A stretch of DNA of 64,000 nt from Alentia gelatinosa (GCA_950022655.1 OX465587.1:27531716-27595715), one strand, 5' to 3'; shown: positions 33,838 to 44,901, numbered from the stretch's first letter. Program-made: numbers and translations. Notes: generated by a model from the sequence alone, not told the origin.

Positions 33838-36429
33838 GAAGCCCCCCGCTGCCCGCTGCCCACTGCCCACCGCCCACCGCCCGCCGCCAGCTGCCAGCCG
33901 CGTTTGTACAGGTTGCCTTAGTGAGATACCCTACACCGCCCGCCGGTACCCGCCGCTGCCCGCCGCCCGTTCTTAGGTGTCTGTGTCGGCTGTGGTATAG
34001 ACTCAATGTCTATTGTATTAACATCTTAAAGGCTTATATATGGGAATACCCAGAATACTTCAGAAGAGTGGTGTTTTCAAGGAAAAATCTATTAGAAAAA
34101 TGGTAAAAAACCCAAAGAATGCAGGTTTTATTATATGTAATTAATCAATTTATATACAATCAGGTTTTATAAAGGTTTTATAAAATAAATTGGTAATATA
34201 AGATTGTATTTTTCATATAATACAGACTTGGATGGTTAATGGGAAATGAAATATGCTACCAGTAGTGTCCCCAAGTTGCAAAGATCGGAGCTATTGGATG
34301 GTGGTGTATATACAACGGAATCAGGCGTATATATGACGTATATAAGACCGCACCATGGACATGTATATATGCCACTAGATAAGGCGTCTACGAGACGGAT
34401 AACAGGTCGAACTTCTAGACGCAAAATCCTACTGTTGGACGCGTTTCTGATACATATGTAAAGCGGCAGTGTAAATAAAGATTTTTGAATGTTTGGGAAG
34501 CAAGTATTCCCGTGGATTACAGATACTCATAATTTCAAAATTTGTATTTCTAATTTATATTTAAACGGTATTTTGTTACAATATGTTTCATACATTATTC
34601 CATTTTATATGATTACAAAGCACCCTCACCAATTTTTCGAAAAGGATTTGTAGTCGTTGGTCACCACCGACCGACATTTAGGAGAACTCAATTAATTGTT
34701 GCCTTTTCGTCGGCCAGTAGAAAATGGCTTTTTCTCAGATTGGTGTGGCCTCGATTCTATCATCGTGTATGCCTACCGAGAGAATCTTTCATGCAAACAT
34801 TATAAACATAGCATTCTTGAGTTACTCAGAAAATGTAAGAGTTACGATAAGATATATTCAAGAAGGATAAGATACCTTTATCAACCAGACAGCATATCCT
34901 GTTATTCAGACAGGATATGCAAAGATTAATAAAGTAAAACAAAATAAATTTAATTGAATGAATTGGACGTTAAACTATCAAAAATAACCAAACAACTGAA
35001 AACCCAAGAGTAATTTCCTTTATTTCTATATTTTCCAGGCTTGGCAAGTATGAAGAAAAAACAAGCAAAGAACTGAAGCAATAATGAAAAAGAATATATA
35101 AGTTGACTGTTATGACCAATTTGATCTTTAGATTTTAGCATGCTAGTGCGTTCTCGATCAATTTTTATATCAATTATACATATTCCAAATAACACCATAT
35201 TTTTTAATGAAAGATTGAATGCATTTAATCCATGATAAAATTCTTATTCAAACTGATCAATGTTTCCAGTGGTTTTATTTAATTTATCTAAGGACAATTA
35301 AGTTAGTACATGGAATCTTAAAATATCTCTAGTTGATGTGGGCAAAATTAATCCATATGAATGATAGGTTAAATCTTTGATGAATTTGAACAGCAGGAAA
35401 TTCAATGACAAAATATGGATGTGGTCAATTTTAGAGTGTTTCTTTTTCAAAACCTCGCAACACATCAGGTGCTTTCCACTGAAGAAAGTAATCTCTATGA
35501 CTATGTCTGATTTGAAAATAACAAATAACAGAAATAGGTGTATATTATTTACCATATAAATATGTGCGTCTCTATTTACAAGTAAAACACAAAATATCCC
35601 CTAAGAGCTAGAATTTAGGATATTTAAAAAACTGGCGTAGGGGCCAGATTTTGCCCCAAACAGGCAGATTAGGGCAGAGATACAAGCTGCCACAGGAAGT
35701 AGAGCGCAGGATCTCTGCTAGGAGAGTGGTTTGACTAGAGTATTAGACTGGTTGACTGCCCAAATGAAATAAGGGACTGGTAACTACCTCTTACGTAATA
35801 CTAGAGAAAGACCTTGAACTGACAACTCTCTTGGCTCTACCTAGACTTGCTCAAGTCTCTTTTTTTCTTCTACTCATTTATTAGGTCATAGATCCAAACA
35901 TTACATTTGTTTTTCAATCCAGGCTAGATCACAGCAAAAATATATCAATTTAAAAGTGTTACAATAAATCCAGGTTGTACTGGCTGTAAGGAAGATAGAC
36001 CTGCAGGCCTAATACAAGTCCAGATAATAAATTAAATAAAAAGAAAAGGATACAGGGACTGAGGCCAGTCTAGGCTCTACAGTCTAAGTGTGCCATTGTG
36101 GCACTCTCCCAGCATATCTTTTGTGGAAGTAGAGTAGTGAAGTAGAGATCTCTGCTAGGAGAGTGCAAAAAATGGAGGTGTTACCCATAGTGCACCAAAA
36201 AAATGGAACCCGTTACTTGGCCTATAATGTGACTAGGTGCAATGTGAAAGAAAATTACAACGAAGGTGTACAATGGAGGCATCTGTGTTGGTCGTTGTAT
36301 CAGGCGGAAGTGAGAGAGCTCACCTGTACAGGTGTGAGAACGAGGGACTTAGATGTGGAGCCCTCTGGTGGGTAGTTCACGCACCAATATACCTCCTTAC
36401 CCTTAGGCGTAAGGAACCTATAATGTGAC
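33838..36429. other. 3' flank of RIIa gene and intergenic
   Basis: 33838-33975 is C-rich repeats (CCCGCTGCC, CCCACCGCC), probably 3' UTR. Beyond that are an AT-rich stretch and MITE fragments (34240-34465, 34620-34700). A short retroposon tail lies at 34953-34990 (TGGACGTTAAAC), and an inverted CTCTCCCAGCA...TGCTAGGAGAG hairpin at 36100-36162. No further gene seen. Confidence 0.4.
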
Positions 36430-37002
36430 TAGGCCAGGCTTCCAGTGTACTAAACTATCCGCTGTAGTGGGCATGGCGGCATTGCCTCCAGCAGAGTTGT
36501 GTGTTGTCAGTAACAAGCAGAGAGGTGTGGCGCACGAGGTTGGGTTTAAGAGAACAGAAATGTGCGTATTCGCGGGACATCAAATTGAATGTGAAATTGA
36601 AGGTGAAGGTCACTCAGTGCACTTCCGTTATTTGTGTAAGAATCATGCTGATTGGTTCCCATGAATATGCAGGTTTCAGTGGTGTTAACCCGACCAGAGC
36701 TAACGTAGTGTAATTCTGGCAGCCCGTGTACATAAACTAGACGCTGTACCGGGCAGGGCGGCATTGCCTTCAGCAAAGTTGTCTGTTGTCAGTAACAAGC
36801 AGAGAGGTGTGGCTCACGAGGTCAGCTTTAAGATAACCGAAATGTGCATATTTGTGGGACATTGAATTGAATGCGAAATTGAAGGTGAAAGTCACTCAGT
36901 GCACTTCTGTTGTTTGTGTAAGAATCATGCTGATTGGTTCCCATGAATATGCAGGTTTCCGTGGTGTTAACCCGACCAGAGCTAACGTAGTGTGGTTCTG
37001 AG

Positions 37003-37427
37003 ACCCGTTTCACTAGTTTTGTGACAAAAGTGTTAGACAGACATGAAAAGCAGCACCAACAGTGCAAGCAAGATTAGAATGGACAAATCTAATGTCTAAT
37101 TCTTATGAAACCAGACACACCATGTTTGGGGTCTGTCTTGTCCTTAGGGCAGCTACTTGTGTTGTCACGAAACGAGTCAACCCCAATCTGTCTGTATGGT
37201 GTCACATGTCATGGAACTAGTGAAACTAGTGAAACAGGGACCTGTTTCACTAGCTTTGTGACATGTCTAGATGGCGTCTAGATGGTGTGTCCGGTTTCAT
37301 AAGAACTAGACACTTTTGTAGTAAAACTAGTGAAACAGGTCCATGATGTGTAGATTTGGCTAATTCTTATCTTTGGGGTCTGTCTTTTCCTAAGGGCAGC
37401 TACTTGTGTTGTCACGAAACGATGTCT
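37003..37427. mobile_element. MITE cluster, CCTGTTTCACTAG family
   Basis: Left ends CCGTTTCACTAGTTTTGTGA (37007) and CCTGTTTCACTAGCTTTGTG (37241) and right ends CTAGTGAAACAGG (37227, 37340) show at least two adjacent or nested copies. The cluster is inserted in the 3' UTR-derived array of the CCP gene. Confidence 0.6.
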
Positions 37428-37504
37428 GGTTTAAGAGAACCAAAACATGCATATTCATGGGACATTGAATTGAAGGTGAAGGTCACTCAGTGCACTTCCG
37501 TGGT

Positions 37505-37890
37505 TTGTGTAAGAATCATGCTGATTGGTTCCCACTGTGTAAGGATCATGCAGATTGATCCCGACAGTGTAATAATCATGCTGATAAGTTCCCACAGTGT
37601 AAGAATCAATCTGATTGGTTCCCTTGGTGTAAGAATCATGCTGATTGGTTCCCACTGTGTAAGGATCATGCAGATTGGTTCCCACTGTGTAAGGATCATG
37701 CAGATTTGTTCCCACAGTGTAGGAATCATGCTGATTGGTTCCCAGTGTAAGAATCATGCTGATTGGTTCCCATAGTATAAGAATCATGCTGATTGATTCC
37801 CACAGTGTAAGAATCATGCTGATTGGTTCCCACAGTGTAAGATTCATGCTGATTGGTTCCTACTGGGTAAGGATCATGCTGATTGGTTCC
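37505..37890. repeat. 30-base minisatellite in the CCP gene 3' UTR
   Basis: About 13 copies of GTGTAAGAATCATGCTGATTGG with TTCCCACA spacers. A single copy of the unit is present in the sister 285-base units, so the expansion happened in one copy only. Confidence 0.9.
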
Positions 37891-37967
37891 CATGAATATG
37901 TAGGTTTCAGTGGTGTTAACCCGACCAGAGCTAACGTAGTGTAGTTCTGGTAGCCAGTGTACATAAA

Positions 37968-38164
37968 CTAGCCGCTGTACTGGGCATGGCGGCATTGCGT
38001 CCAGCAGAGTTTGCTCTTGCTGGCGACGAGTAGAGAGGTGTGGTGCACGAGGTCGGCGAGTATCACGAGCCCGTAGACGAGGGACACCACAAGGAGACTG
38101 ATCATGCCGATAGACTTGGCATTCTTAGCCTCTGTAGGCAGGATGGCCGTCTTCACTGCAGACA
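37968..38164 (-). CDS. Gene 2 terminal exon: transmembrane helix and tail
   Basis: The acceptor TTTGGTCGCAG|TG at 38165 is phase 1 and the TAG stop is at 37970-37968. It encodes a juxtamembrane part VSAVKTAILPTEAKNAKS, a hydrophobic helix starting IGMISLLVVSLVYG and continuing LVILADLV, then a tail HHTSLLVASKSKLC plus WTQCRHAQYSG. This predicts a single-pass membrane protein with a short cytoplasmic tail. No tyrosine signalling motif is obvious. The 5' half of this exon with its acceptor is duplicated at 38203-38318, and its 3' half with the UTR is repeated at 36430-37010. Confidence 0.8.
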
Positions 38165-38202
38165 CTGCGACCAAAACACAAGGATTTACACAATGGGTAT
38201 CA

Positions 38203-38318
38203 TCAAAACTTATTATATACACATCCATACACGAGGGACACCACGAGGAGACTGATCATCCCGATAGACTCGGCATTCTTAGCCTCTGTAGGTGGGATGG
38301 CCGTCTCCACCGCAGACA
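38203..38318 (-). CDS. Gene 2 alternative terminal exon (partial duplicate)
   Basis: This is a tandem duplicate of the 5' half of the transmembrane exon with its own acceptor (TTTGGTCACAG|TG at 38319, phase 1). It encodes VSAVETAIPPTEAKNAES, IGMISLLVVSLVYG, then diverges to CVYNKF and a TGA at 38205-38203. The hydrophobic stretch is cut to about 16 residues and the cytoplasmic tail is lost. In transcript order it precedes the full exon, so it could give an alternative C-terminus. Whether it is used is unknown; it may be a dead duplicate. Confidence 0.4.
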
Positions 38319-38322
38319 CTGT

Positions 38323-39599
38323 GACCAAAACACAAGGCTTTTACACAATGGGTATAACCTGACATATCTCTTTTTATCTTAGCCTGGTATAAACGTTTAT
38401 AGGCTTAACATTAGGAACTCGTTCTCAACAGGCTTTCGAGTACGGAAACTCATTCTCAACGGGTGATAAACATAAAGATATTTCTAGGCTAAGATAAAAT
38501 CAGAAACATTTTCGTGCTCGGAGTCCCTGTTCACTCTCTTCAGAATATTCAATCAGCTATCACATTGTTCATGTTATTATATACCTGTGGTAGTATATAC
38601 TACGCATACGGCCCGCTCCTACCCGTGTCGTAGTTATATCCGTATGACACCCCCATTCGCCATCTCGTTTGGAGTGCTTCCGAATATTCAGTCAGCTCCT
38701 TCATATTACTGTGCACTCCAAACTCGATGGCGAACGAGGACACAGACCAAATACTTATCAGTTTCTTTCTTAGTATCTAAATACCTTCTGTTCTAATCAT
38801 TGTGAGCTAGTAACAAAAGGACCATCGAAAACCGCACTTCTTTATTATTACCTGTTATATTCATAATGTCATCATATATATTTATATATAATCATAATCA
38901 TTTTGTATGCCCACAACCTTAGTAAAGTTGACAAGAAGTAATTATATATGTAGCGATTCAATTTGTATAGATGTTCGCAATTTGATGAACATTGTGTGGA
39001 AAAACAATGTATAACATTTAATACAAGAAAGATCTAAAAAATAAGCCTATTCAGAAAGTCTAATTGAACAAATTGGACGTTAAACTAAACAAACAAACAA
39101 ATACAAAAGCAAACAAAGCAATTCAGAGATGGCATTTTCTAAGCAAATCCGTGATTCCATTTTCACGTAAAAATAAATGTGTTCCTTTGAAAATTATATT
39201 TTCAAGGTTAAAAAGATTCAAAGTTTTAATTTTCAGTTTATAAAATTCTTCTTTCTTATGTAAATCAAAGAGACTAAAATGAGTCGTTCACAATAATAAA
39301 CGATGGTTCAATTCTCTCCACATACCCCATCCCCATTCCATGGCCAATAATGATGTGTTTTCCATGTTTTCTTAGTCTCTGTGAGGCAGTGAATTCCACA
39401 TGAAAAATATTTCCTCTTTTTTATAACGCCAACTGGTATCCTTGAATGTTCAACTAGAGAGGATTCCAAGAAAAATAGGAAATGTAGCAGTTGGCTGCAG
39501 CGAAAACAAATCTTTAAAAAAACCGAAAAAATAATTGTTAAAGAAAAAAAGTGGAAAATAGTGGTATCTCCGACGTTTGTAGATATTTTGGGGAAAATA
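38323..39599. other. intron of gene 2, AT-rich
   Basis: No exon seen. It includes a short retroposon tail at 39056-39104 (AATTGAACAAATTGGACGTT, then AAACTAAACAAACAAACAAA). Confidence 0.45.
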
Positions 39600-39760
39600 A
39601 CTGTATAAAAATTAATGGAAATACTTTGGTAATAATGCACCTTCCGGTACATTTCTCTATTGTCGGATTTGGTAATAATGCACATAGGGTTACATTTCTC
39701 TATTGGTGCATTTAGTAATAAATCACATACCATTACATTTCTCTATTGGTGGATTCCACT
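39600..39760 (-). repeat. ~57-base array of the CCP8 exon end and donor
   Basis: There are three copies, on the minus strand, of CAATAGAGAAATGTAATG|GT followed by intron sequence ending TTATTAC. The first (39731) is the functional donor. The two downstream copies have lost the GT (GTAACC|CT and GTACCG|GA). Confidence 0.75.
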
Positions 39761-39913
39761 GGCCGTTGACCCCACAGGTAGTCAGATAGGACGTCTCGTT
39801 TTGGGTGAAGGTGAGATTCCCGGAACACGATACGTTGACTGTGGTGGTGTACGAACGACCCGCATGGTCCACCCGTAGGTCCTCCCACACCGGTATTGGG
39901 CTGCACTCTACCA
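39731..39913 (-). CDS. Gene 2 exon: CCP/sushi module 8
   Basis: This exon has 183 bases (61 codons) and phase 1 at both ends. The acceptor is TTTGATTGTAG|TG at 39914 and the donor AATG|GTATGT at 39730. The peptide has VECSPIPVWEDLRVDHAG, TTTVNVSCSGNLTFTQNE, LTTCGVNGQWNPPIEKC. The C...VSC...TTC.x.GQW.....C order is the CCP signature, including the W before Cys 4. It is flanked on the acceptor side by an in-frame 84-base array and on the donor side by a 57-base array, both built from this exon. Confidence 0.88.
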
Positions 39914-40190
39914 CTACAATCAAATACATAGACAATGTACGACCCGCATGGTCCACCCATAGGTCCTCCCACACCGGTATTGGGCTGCACTCTACCACTA
40001 CAATCAAATACATAGACAATGTACGACCCGCATAGTCCACCCGTAGGTCCTCCCACACCGGTATGGGGCTGCACTCTACCACTACAAGCAAATACATAGA
40101 CAATGTATGACCCGCATGGTCCACCCGTAGGTCCTCCCACACTGGTATGGAGCTGCACCCTACCACTACAATCAAATAGGGAGCCAAAGT
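39840..40190 (-). repeat. 84-base array of CCP8 acceptor and exon start
   Basis: There are four copies at exactly 84-base spacing (signature CTGCACTCTACC at 39901, 39985, 40069 and, with CTGCACCC, 40153). Each unit has, on the minus strand, the acceptor GATTGTAG and about 60 bases of the exon. 84 is a multiple of three and the frame stays open through all four, giving repeats of VECSPIPVWEDLRVDHAG, RTLSMYLIVV. Confidence 0.88.
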
Positions 40191-41048
40191 GAACCCGTTG
40201 AAACTGCAAATACCCGTTCACGAAACTGCATTTCTGGATATAGGCATTCAGTACTTTGACTTTGTAGGTTCAAGATTAATATATGCGTCATTCACCAAGC
40301 TTTCAAATCCATATTTTTTATGTACTTAACAGCTGTTACCTTGGTTCAAGACAAACTTATTCAGAGACAATAGTAGTAAATTGCACTTCAATAGTAACAA
40401 ATAAGACCAAAAACAAAATTCTAGCCTCAAACCTCCATAGCTTTAGCACTAAACCTCATTATACTGGCCTCCGGAAATGGTGTTTTGAGCAAAGGTATTG
40501 GCCGCTTTAGTGGGTTCACTCTGGCTCCTTTGCACTACACACTCGTCCGAGATTATGTTACATTTCTTAAAGGTTTATGATATAGTCAGTAAGAATTGAA
40601 TACAAAGCAATAGAGTGTTAATAGGAAGTAGCTCCCAGAGCGATCACCTGTATATATAAGGAAGTGAATGGTCATGTGACTTGCTGATGTAAGCAGCTGA
40701 GGAGTACACCTCTGCTGCGGCTGCAGGGAAGCAGCACTTCGGTACGAGGAGTAAGATCTGGAAGAGCTGAGCAAACCTACTTCCGCTGGAGCAAGGTTTG
40801 GGATTAGGCACCGGAGGCTTCACCCTATCTGGAGTGAAGCCCCCTACTATGAACATTCACTGCGTGAAGCCATTCTCTCTGTGAGTTGCTTACAGACCGA
40901 TGTGTGAGTAACTAACTCTCAGTGGAGAGTACACAGAGCAGATGAACAGGGCTTGTTAGGTCTGAGCACAGGAAATTGCGCACCGTGAACTTGAACTTGG
41001 GAACTTTGAGAGAACAACTGAAAGACTAAGCTTGTAAATGATTATCAT
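40191..41048. other. flank and possible LINE 5' UTR
   Basis: No ORF1-like protein is visible upstream of the endonuclease ORF. The sequence from about 40600 may be LINE 5' UTR, but no boundary or target duplication could be fixed. Confidence 0.35.
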
Positions 41049-42419
41049 GTGAATTTATTATCGGACATTTATGGACACCTAATTCTGCAGTTTACCCTAC
41101 TGGTTGATATCATCAATTCCGATGTTAAAATTATACACTACAACTGCTGGAGCTTACTGAAAAGAAAGGACGTACTTTTTGAACTAATCCCAAAAGTTGA
41201 CATAGCAACGTTCAGCGAAACGTGGCTAAATGATAACATTAGCGATAATTACGTCAAATGGGGAGATAAGAAAATTTTTAGACTGGACCGAACATATACA
41301 AAGGGAGGCGGCGTAGCCTGTTATGTGTCCGCGTCACTAGCCCCATATACTATAATAATTGACTCCCTCACCATATCCAATCCTAATGTTGAATGTCTCA
41401 CCTTGAAAATTTCGATACCACATCACAAGCCCTTACTTATCTTCACTGTATATATACCCCCGCGAGGTTCTTCTGATGAAGCGCTAACCTTTCTGAGCAA
41501 CATATGTGAGTACCCGCAAGTGCATGACTATGAATGCTGGTTGTTAGGTGACTTTAACATAAATTTCCATCATCTAAACAGTCCTCAAGTAGATCGTATG
41601 GATAAAATAACCAAAGATTTAAATGCTAGACGTCTAATCAATAATCACACTCGGCCTAATAAAACTGGAGGCTCCTGCATCGACAATATCATCACAAATT
41701 CACCTAACGTCTTAAGCAGTGGTACACTTAATTATTTGTCAAGCGATCATTACCCTGTCTTTGCAGTAAGTAAGAAAAAGAAGTCCCTGAAAAAGGCAGA
41801 AAGTAATGCATGCACTGGTCGAGACTATAGAAATTACTCAGCTGAAAGTCTAGAAGAATGGTTTCAGATGATAGACTGGGACACCTACTGGTGTCTACCC
41901 ACACCAGAAGAGATGTGGACTTTCATTGACGATGAGCTTTATGCCTACTTAAACTGCTTTTGTCCTCTTAAGACCTGGCAAGTAAAACGACAGAGGGCAC
42001 CCTGGATGACACAGGACATTCTAGAATATATACATGAAAGGGAATATCTGGTAAAACAGTTTGAAAAAACTAAGGAGGCTGAGTTACTGAAAAAGGCTAA
42101 AAGATTGAGAAATGTTATAAACCGGAGTGTTAAGGTAGCCAAAGGGACTATCATTAAAGACAAACTTGAGACTGAGGCTAAAGACCCAAAACGTTTTTGG
42201 CGTGGTGTCAAGGATATTCTCAGTCCTACTCTCAAAGAAGTCGCCCCGACCCTGTTTGATGAGCAAAGCAAGGTGACGATTGAACCACATGAAGCTGTGT
42301 GTTTTATGAATCAATACTTTGCCACTATTGGTTCGAAGGTAGCCAGAGAAATTAATCCAACCATTAAGGAATATTATCTGGATGATCTAAGTAAATGTCC
42401 CTCAAAGGGAAAAGGCTAA
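41049..42419 (+). CDS. LINE endonuclease and linker (ORF to in-frame stop)
   Basis: The frame has 456 codons. The N-terminal 240 residues are an exonuclease-endonuclease-phosphatase fold: HYNCWSL, then IATFSETWLN (catalytic Glu), GGGVACYV, GDFNIN (Asp/Asn pair) and SSDHYPVFAV (catalytic Asp-His). The rest is a lysine-rich linker (RAPWMTQDILEYIH, then RFWRGVKDIL) that precedes the reverse transcriptase. The enzyme nicks target DNA for target-primed reverse transcription. The frame ends at TAA 42417, immediately before RT sequence that continues in the same frame, so this stop is a nonsense mutation or a recoding site. All catalytic residues are intact. Confidence 0.85.
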   Translation: MNLLSDIYGHLILQFTLLVDIINSDVKIIHYNCWSLLKRKDVLFELIPKVDIATFSETWLNDNISDNYVKWGDKKIFRLDRTYTKGGGVACYVSASLAPYTIIIDSLTISNPNVECLTLKISIPHHKPLLIFTVYIPPRGSSDEALTFLSNICEYPQVHDYECWLLGDFNINFHHLNSPQVDRMDKITKDLNARRLINNHTRPNKTGGSCIDNIITNSPNVLSSGTLNYLSSDHYPVFAVSKKKKSLKKAESNACTGRDYRNYSAESLEEWFQMIDWDTYWCLPTPEEMWTFIDDELYAYLNCFCPLKTWQVKRQRAPWMTQDILEYIHEREYLVKQFEKTKEAELLKKAKRLRNVINRSVKVAKGTIIKDKLETEAKDPKRFWRGVKDILSPTLKEVAPTLFDEQSKVTIEPHEAVCFMNQYFATIGSKVAREINPTIKEYYLDDLSKCPSKGKG

Positions 42420-43970
42420 GAAGGCATTAGAGTTCACTCAGAAACGGTCGAGAAGCTTTTTAAGGATATAAACATCCATAAGGCATCGGGACTCCCGAAC
42501 GTTCGAACAATGCTCTTAAAGGACCTTCTGCTCTTGATAGTACCCCAAATGGTCCATCTGTATCAAACTTCGTTTGATATTGGAAGTTTTCCTAGTACAT
42601 GGAAGACGGCGACTATCACACCGATCCCCAAAAGTGGAAAGACAACCAACGTCTCTAATTGGAGATCGATTTCCATCCTTCAAGTTCAGGCAAAAGTAGC
42701 TGAAAAACTAATGCATGGTTATTTATCAAAAATTTTCGATGAGGGCGCATCCATCAGCCGTTTCCAATTCGGATATAGACCAGGTTACAGCACACTGGAT
42801 GCGATTATGAGCCTGATTGATGATTTATATGCATCAAGGGACGCGAGTCTATATACTGTAGCAACATATGTTGACTACCGTAAAGCGTTCGATTGTGTCC
42901 ACCACGGCATGTTGGTTGAAAAACTGAGTAAAGAGGCGATAAATTACCAAAATCTTCGGTGGATTAACTCTTACTTACAGTCGAGAAAACAACGATGCCG
43001 TTTCGGTGATAGTTTCTCAGCATGGGAGGATATAACATACGGTGTGCCCCAAGGCTCGGTCCTGGGGCCACTGTTGTTTATCTACTATATTAATGACTTA
43101 GCAGCAATTCTAGATAAACATGAAATCACGTATCGGCTATACGCGGATGATCTTGTTCTTTACCAAACTGGGCCAAACTGTGAAACCATTTGTGCAAACT
43201 TACAGGAGGGCCTTAACGATTTATACGATTGGACTAGAAAGCACTCTCTCAGTATCAATCTATCTAAAACCAAAGTAGTTTGGTACGCATCTAAGAAAAA
43301 GATGAGCAGGACTGATCCCCCAAAACTATACCTAGGTCTCCAAGAGTTGTCGGTTGAGCAAAGCTATTTGTACCTTGGGGTACAAGTAGACAGCAACCTA
43401 ACCTTCGAGAATAACCTTAGATTAGTCATAAAGAAGACGAACTGCAAAATCTACATGCTTAGCAAAATAAGACACATGCTTAGTACCAACATGGCAATCA
43501 AACTCTACAAGCAAATGGTTGTGCCAACTATAGACTACGCTAGTAACATTCACTTATGCTCGCCAAAAAATCTGCTTGTAAAATTACAACGACAACAAAA
43601 TCGTGCACTAAGGATATGCTTAAAGGCTGATTTAAGAAAACACTCTGTCAATGAATTGCACAGCTTGACAGGAGTTGATAAACTGTCTGTCCGGAGAGAA
43701 GAGCTACATGCAACGTACACTAGGAAACTAGCAAAGGATGAAGGTCTAATCTCTAATAATAATCCAGTAGGATTCCCTATTGGGAGAGTTACTAGATCGG
43801 CCTCTAAATGTTTGTTTAACCTACCAAGGCCAAAAACAGAAAGCCTTAAGAAAAGTCCTACATATAGAGGGAAAGTCACATGTAATAACTTGCCTACAAA
43901 AATAAAATGTTCAGACTCTAAGAAAAGTTTCAAAAAGCTAGTTAGGGAATACTTAAAGCAGTTGTACTAA
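42420..43970 (+). CDS. LINE reverse transcriptase
   Basis: It is in the same frame as the endonuclease, directly after TAA 42417. Visible motifs: INIHKASGLPN, STWKTATITPIPKSGK, YVDYRKAFDCVHHGML (motif A Asp), VPQGSVLGPLLFIYYINDL (motif B), YADDLVLY (catalytic, 43140-43151), SINLSKTKVVWY (motif D) and YLYLGVQVDS (motif E), then a thumb region and a C-terminus rich in K/R. It copies the element RNA into DNA at the target. There are no frameshifts. The sequence is nearly identical to the partial copy at 45017-46016. Confidence 0.88.
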   Translation, partial: EGIRVHSETVEKLFKDINIHKASGLPNVRTMLLKDLLLLIVPQMVHLYQTSFDIGSFPSTWKTATITPIPKSGKTTNVSNWRSISILQVQAKVAEKLMHGYLSKIFDEGASISRFQFGYRPGYSTLDAIMSLIDDLYASRDASLYTVATYVDYRKAFDCVHHGMLVEKLSKEAINYQNLRWINSYLQSRKQRCRFGDSFSAWEDITYGVPQGSVLGPLLFIYYINDLAAILDKHEITYRLYADDLVLYQTGPNCETICANLQEGLNDLYDWTRKHSLSINLSKTKVVWYASKKKMSRTDPPKLYLGLQELSVEQSYLYLGVQVDSNLTFENNLRLVIKKTNCKIYMLSKIRHMLSTNMAIKLYKQMVVPTIDYASNIHLCSPKNLLVKLQRQQNRALRICLKADLRKHSVNELHSLTGVDKLSVRREELHATYTRKLAKDEGLISNNNPVGFPIGRVTRSASKCLFNLPRPKTESLKKSPTYRGKVTCNNLPTKIKCSDSKKSFKKLVREYLKQLY

Positions 43971-44901
43971 CTTGAAGATCCCAAAATAGGGAATTCAGAA
44001 CTAAGCCTGGGAGGGTTAATCATTTACTTAGCGAAAATTGACTTAGAATCTACGAGATCCTAAGAGGGTGTAGGTCAGATGGACAGTGTAAAAAAAGGGT
44101 ATGGGAGCTTTACTAGTTTTCGTGAATGGGTTCTTCGTTATTATCCTGCATAGAACTAGACAAATCTAAATTTCAGTTTCATTGTATTAAAAACTTCTCA
44201 TTGTATATATTGGTGATGGGATGTAGTAATGTCATTAGTAATGTTTCTGTTTTTGTTGACAATCTGTATATGTAGATATCTTAACTCTAAATAATGAATC
44301 TCGATGTCATAAGTTAAAGTTTATCTTTAAAAATCAATATAGAGACAAACAAAAATTCTCGACATACAGTCGAAAGAAAACTATGTATTTCATGTAAGAG
44401 GTAGGTGGAAGACCGCGACACATGTAAGCGAACTTGCCAAACGAAATTAAAAAAAAAAAAAAAAAGTCTAAAATAATGAACTAGCAACCTAAAAGACTAA
44501 GTAAGGGACAAAATATAAACCCCCACTATGGTGCACCTTATACACAATCATGTCGGATCAATTTTTATGTTTAAATATGGGTAAAGGGTACTAAGGATAT
44601 GACTAGATATTGAGGAAAAAGATAAAGCATGTATATGGATGACCATGGTGTAAGCAGACCCCGAGTAAGCGACTACTTTAGCCCGGAACGGAGGGTACCT
44701 CTTTAGGCGGGGTTCTACTCTAGGCAATATCTTGTGCAAAAATAGTGTTATTGAGTATTTCACGAATTATGAGCCTAAATTGCAAAATGTCAAACGATGC
44801 TATTCGCATCATTTGCCATGGCTGGGAATCCCATAGTGACATCAACAGTTAGAAAAGGGTTACACCGCCATTCTTTTACATCAGTGTGACTGAGGCATTA
44901 A

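Larger units (their letters stand above)
36430..38065 (-). repeat. ~285-base array of the CCP gene's 3' end
   Basis: There are three to four copies of a unit that holds, on the minus strand, the tail-coding end (CACACCTCTCTACTC ... GCAATGCCGCC ... TACAGCGGC then TAG) and 3' UTR. Copies run about 36430-36540, 36541-36825, 36826-37010 and 37427-38065, the last being the one attached to the real exon. A CCTGTTTCACTAG-type MITE (37003-37427) splits the array. The 3' UTR part of the last copy has itself expanded as a 30-base repeat. Confidence 0.8.
41049..44465 (+). mobile_element. CR1/Jockey-like non-LTR retrotransposon
   Basis: A single long frame encodes an apurinic-type endonuclease and a reverse transcriptase, followed by about 480 bases of 3' UTR and a poly-A run at 44449-44465. 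It lies antisense in an intron of gene 2. The only break in the coding frame is one TAA at 42417-42419. The 5' end and target duplication were not resolved. The family name is from motif style only; L2/CR1, Jockey or a related clade are all possible. Confidence 0.8.

Noticed and set aside
33624..34106. 160-residue proline-rich frame
   Set aside because: The frame does not match the RIIa exon phase; the C-rich tract is open in several frames. The phase-matched frame ending at 33837 was preferred.
37455..37995. Minus-strand frames of repeated NQHDSYT
   Set aside because: These are translations of the 30-base minisatellite in the 3' UTR, after the TAG stop of the transmembrane exon.
44548..44763. 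71-residue minus-strand frame repeated at 46594
   Set aside because: Conserved only because the 2-kb segment is duplicated; no cysteines or splice pattern like the CCP exons.
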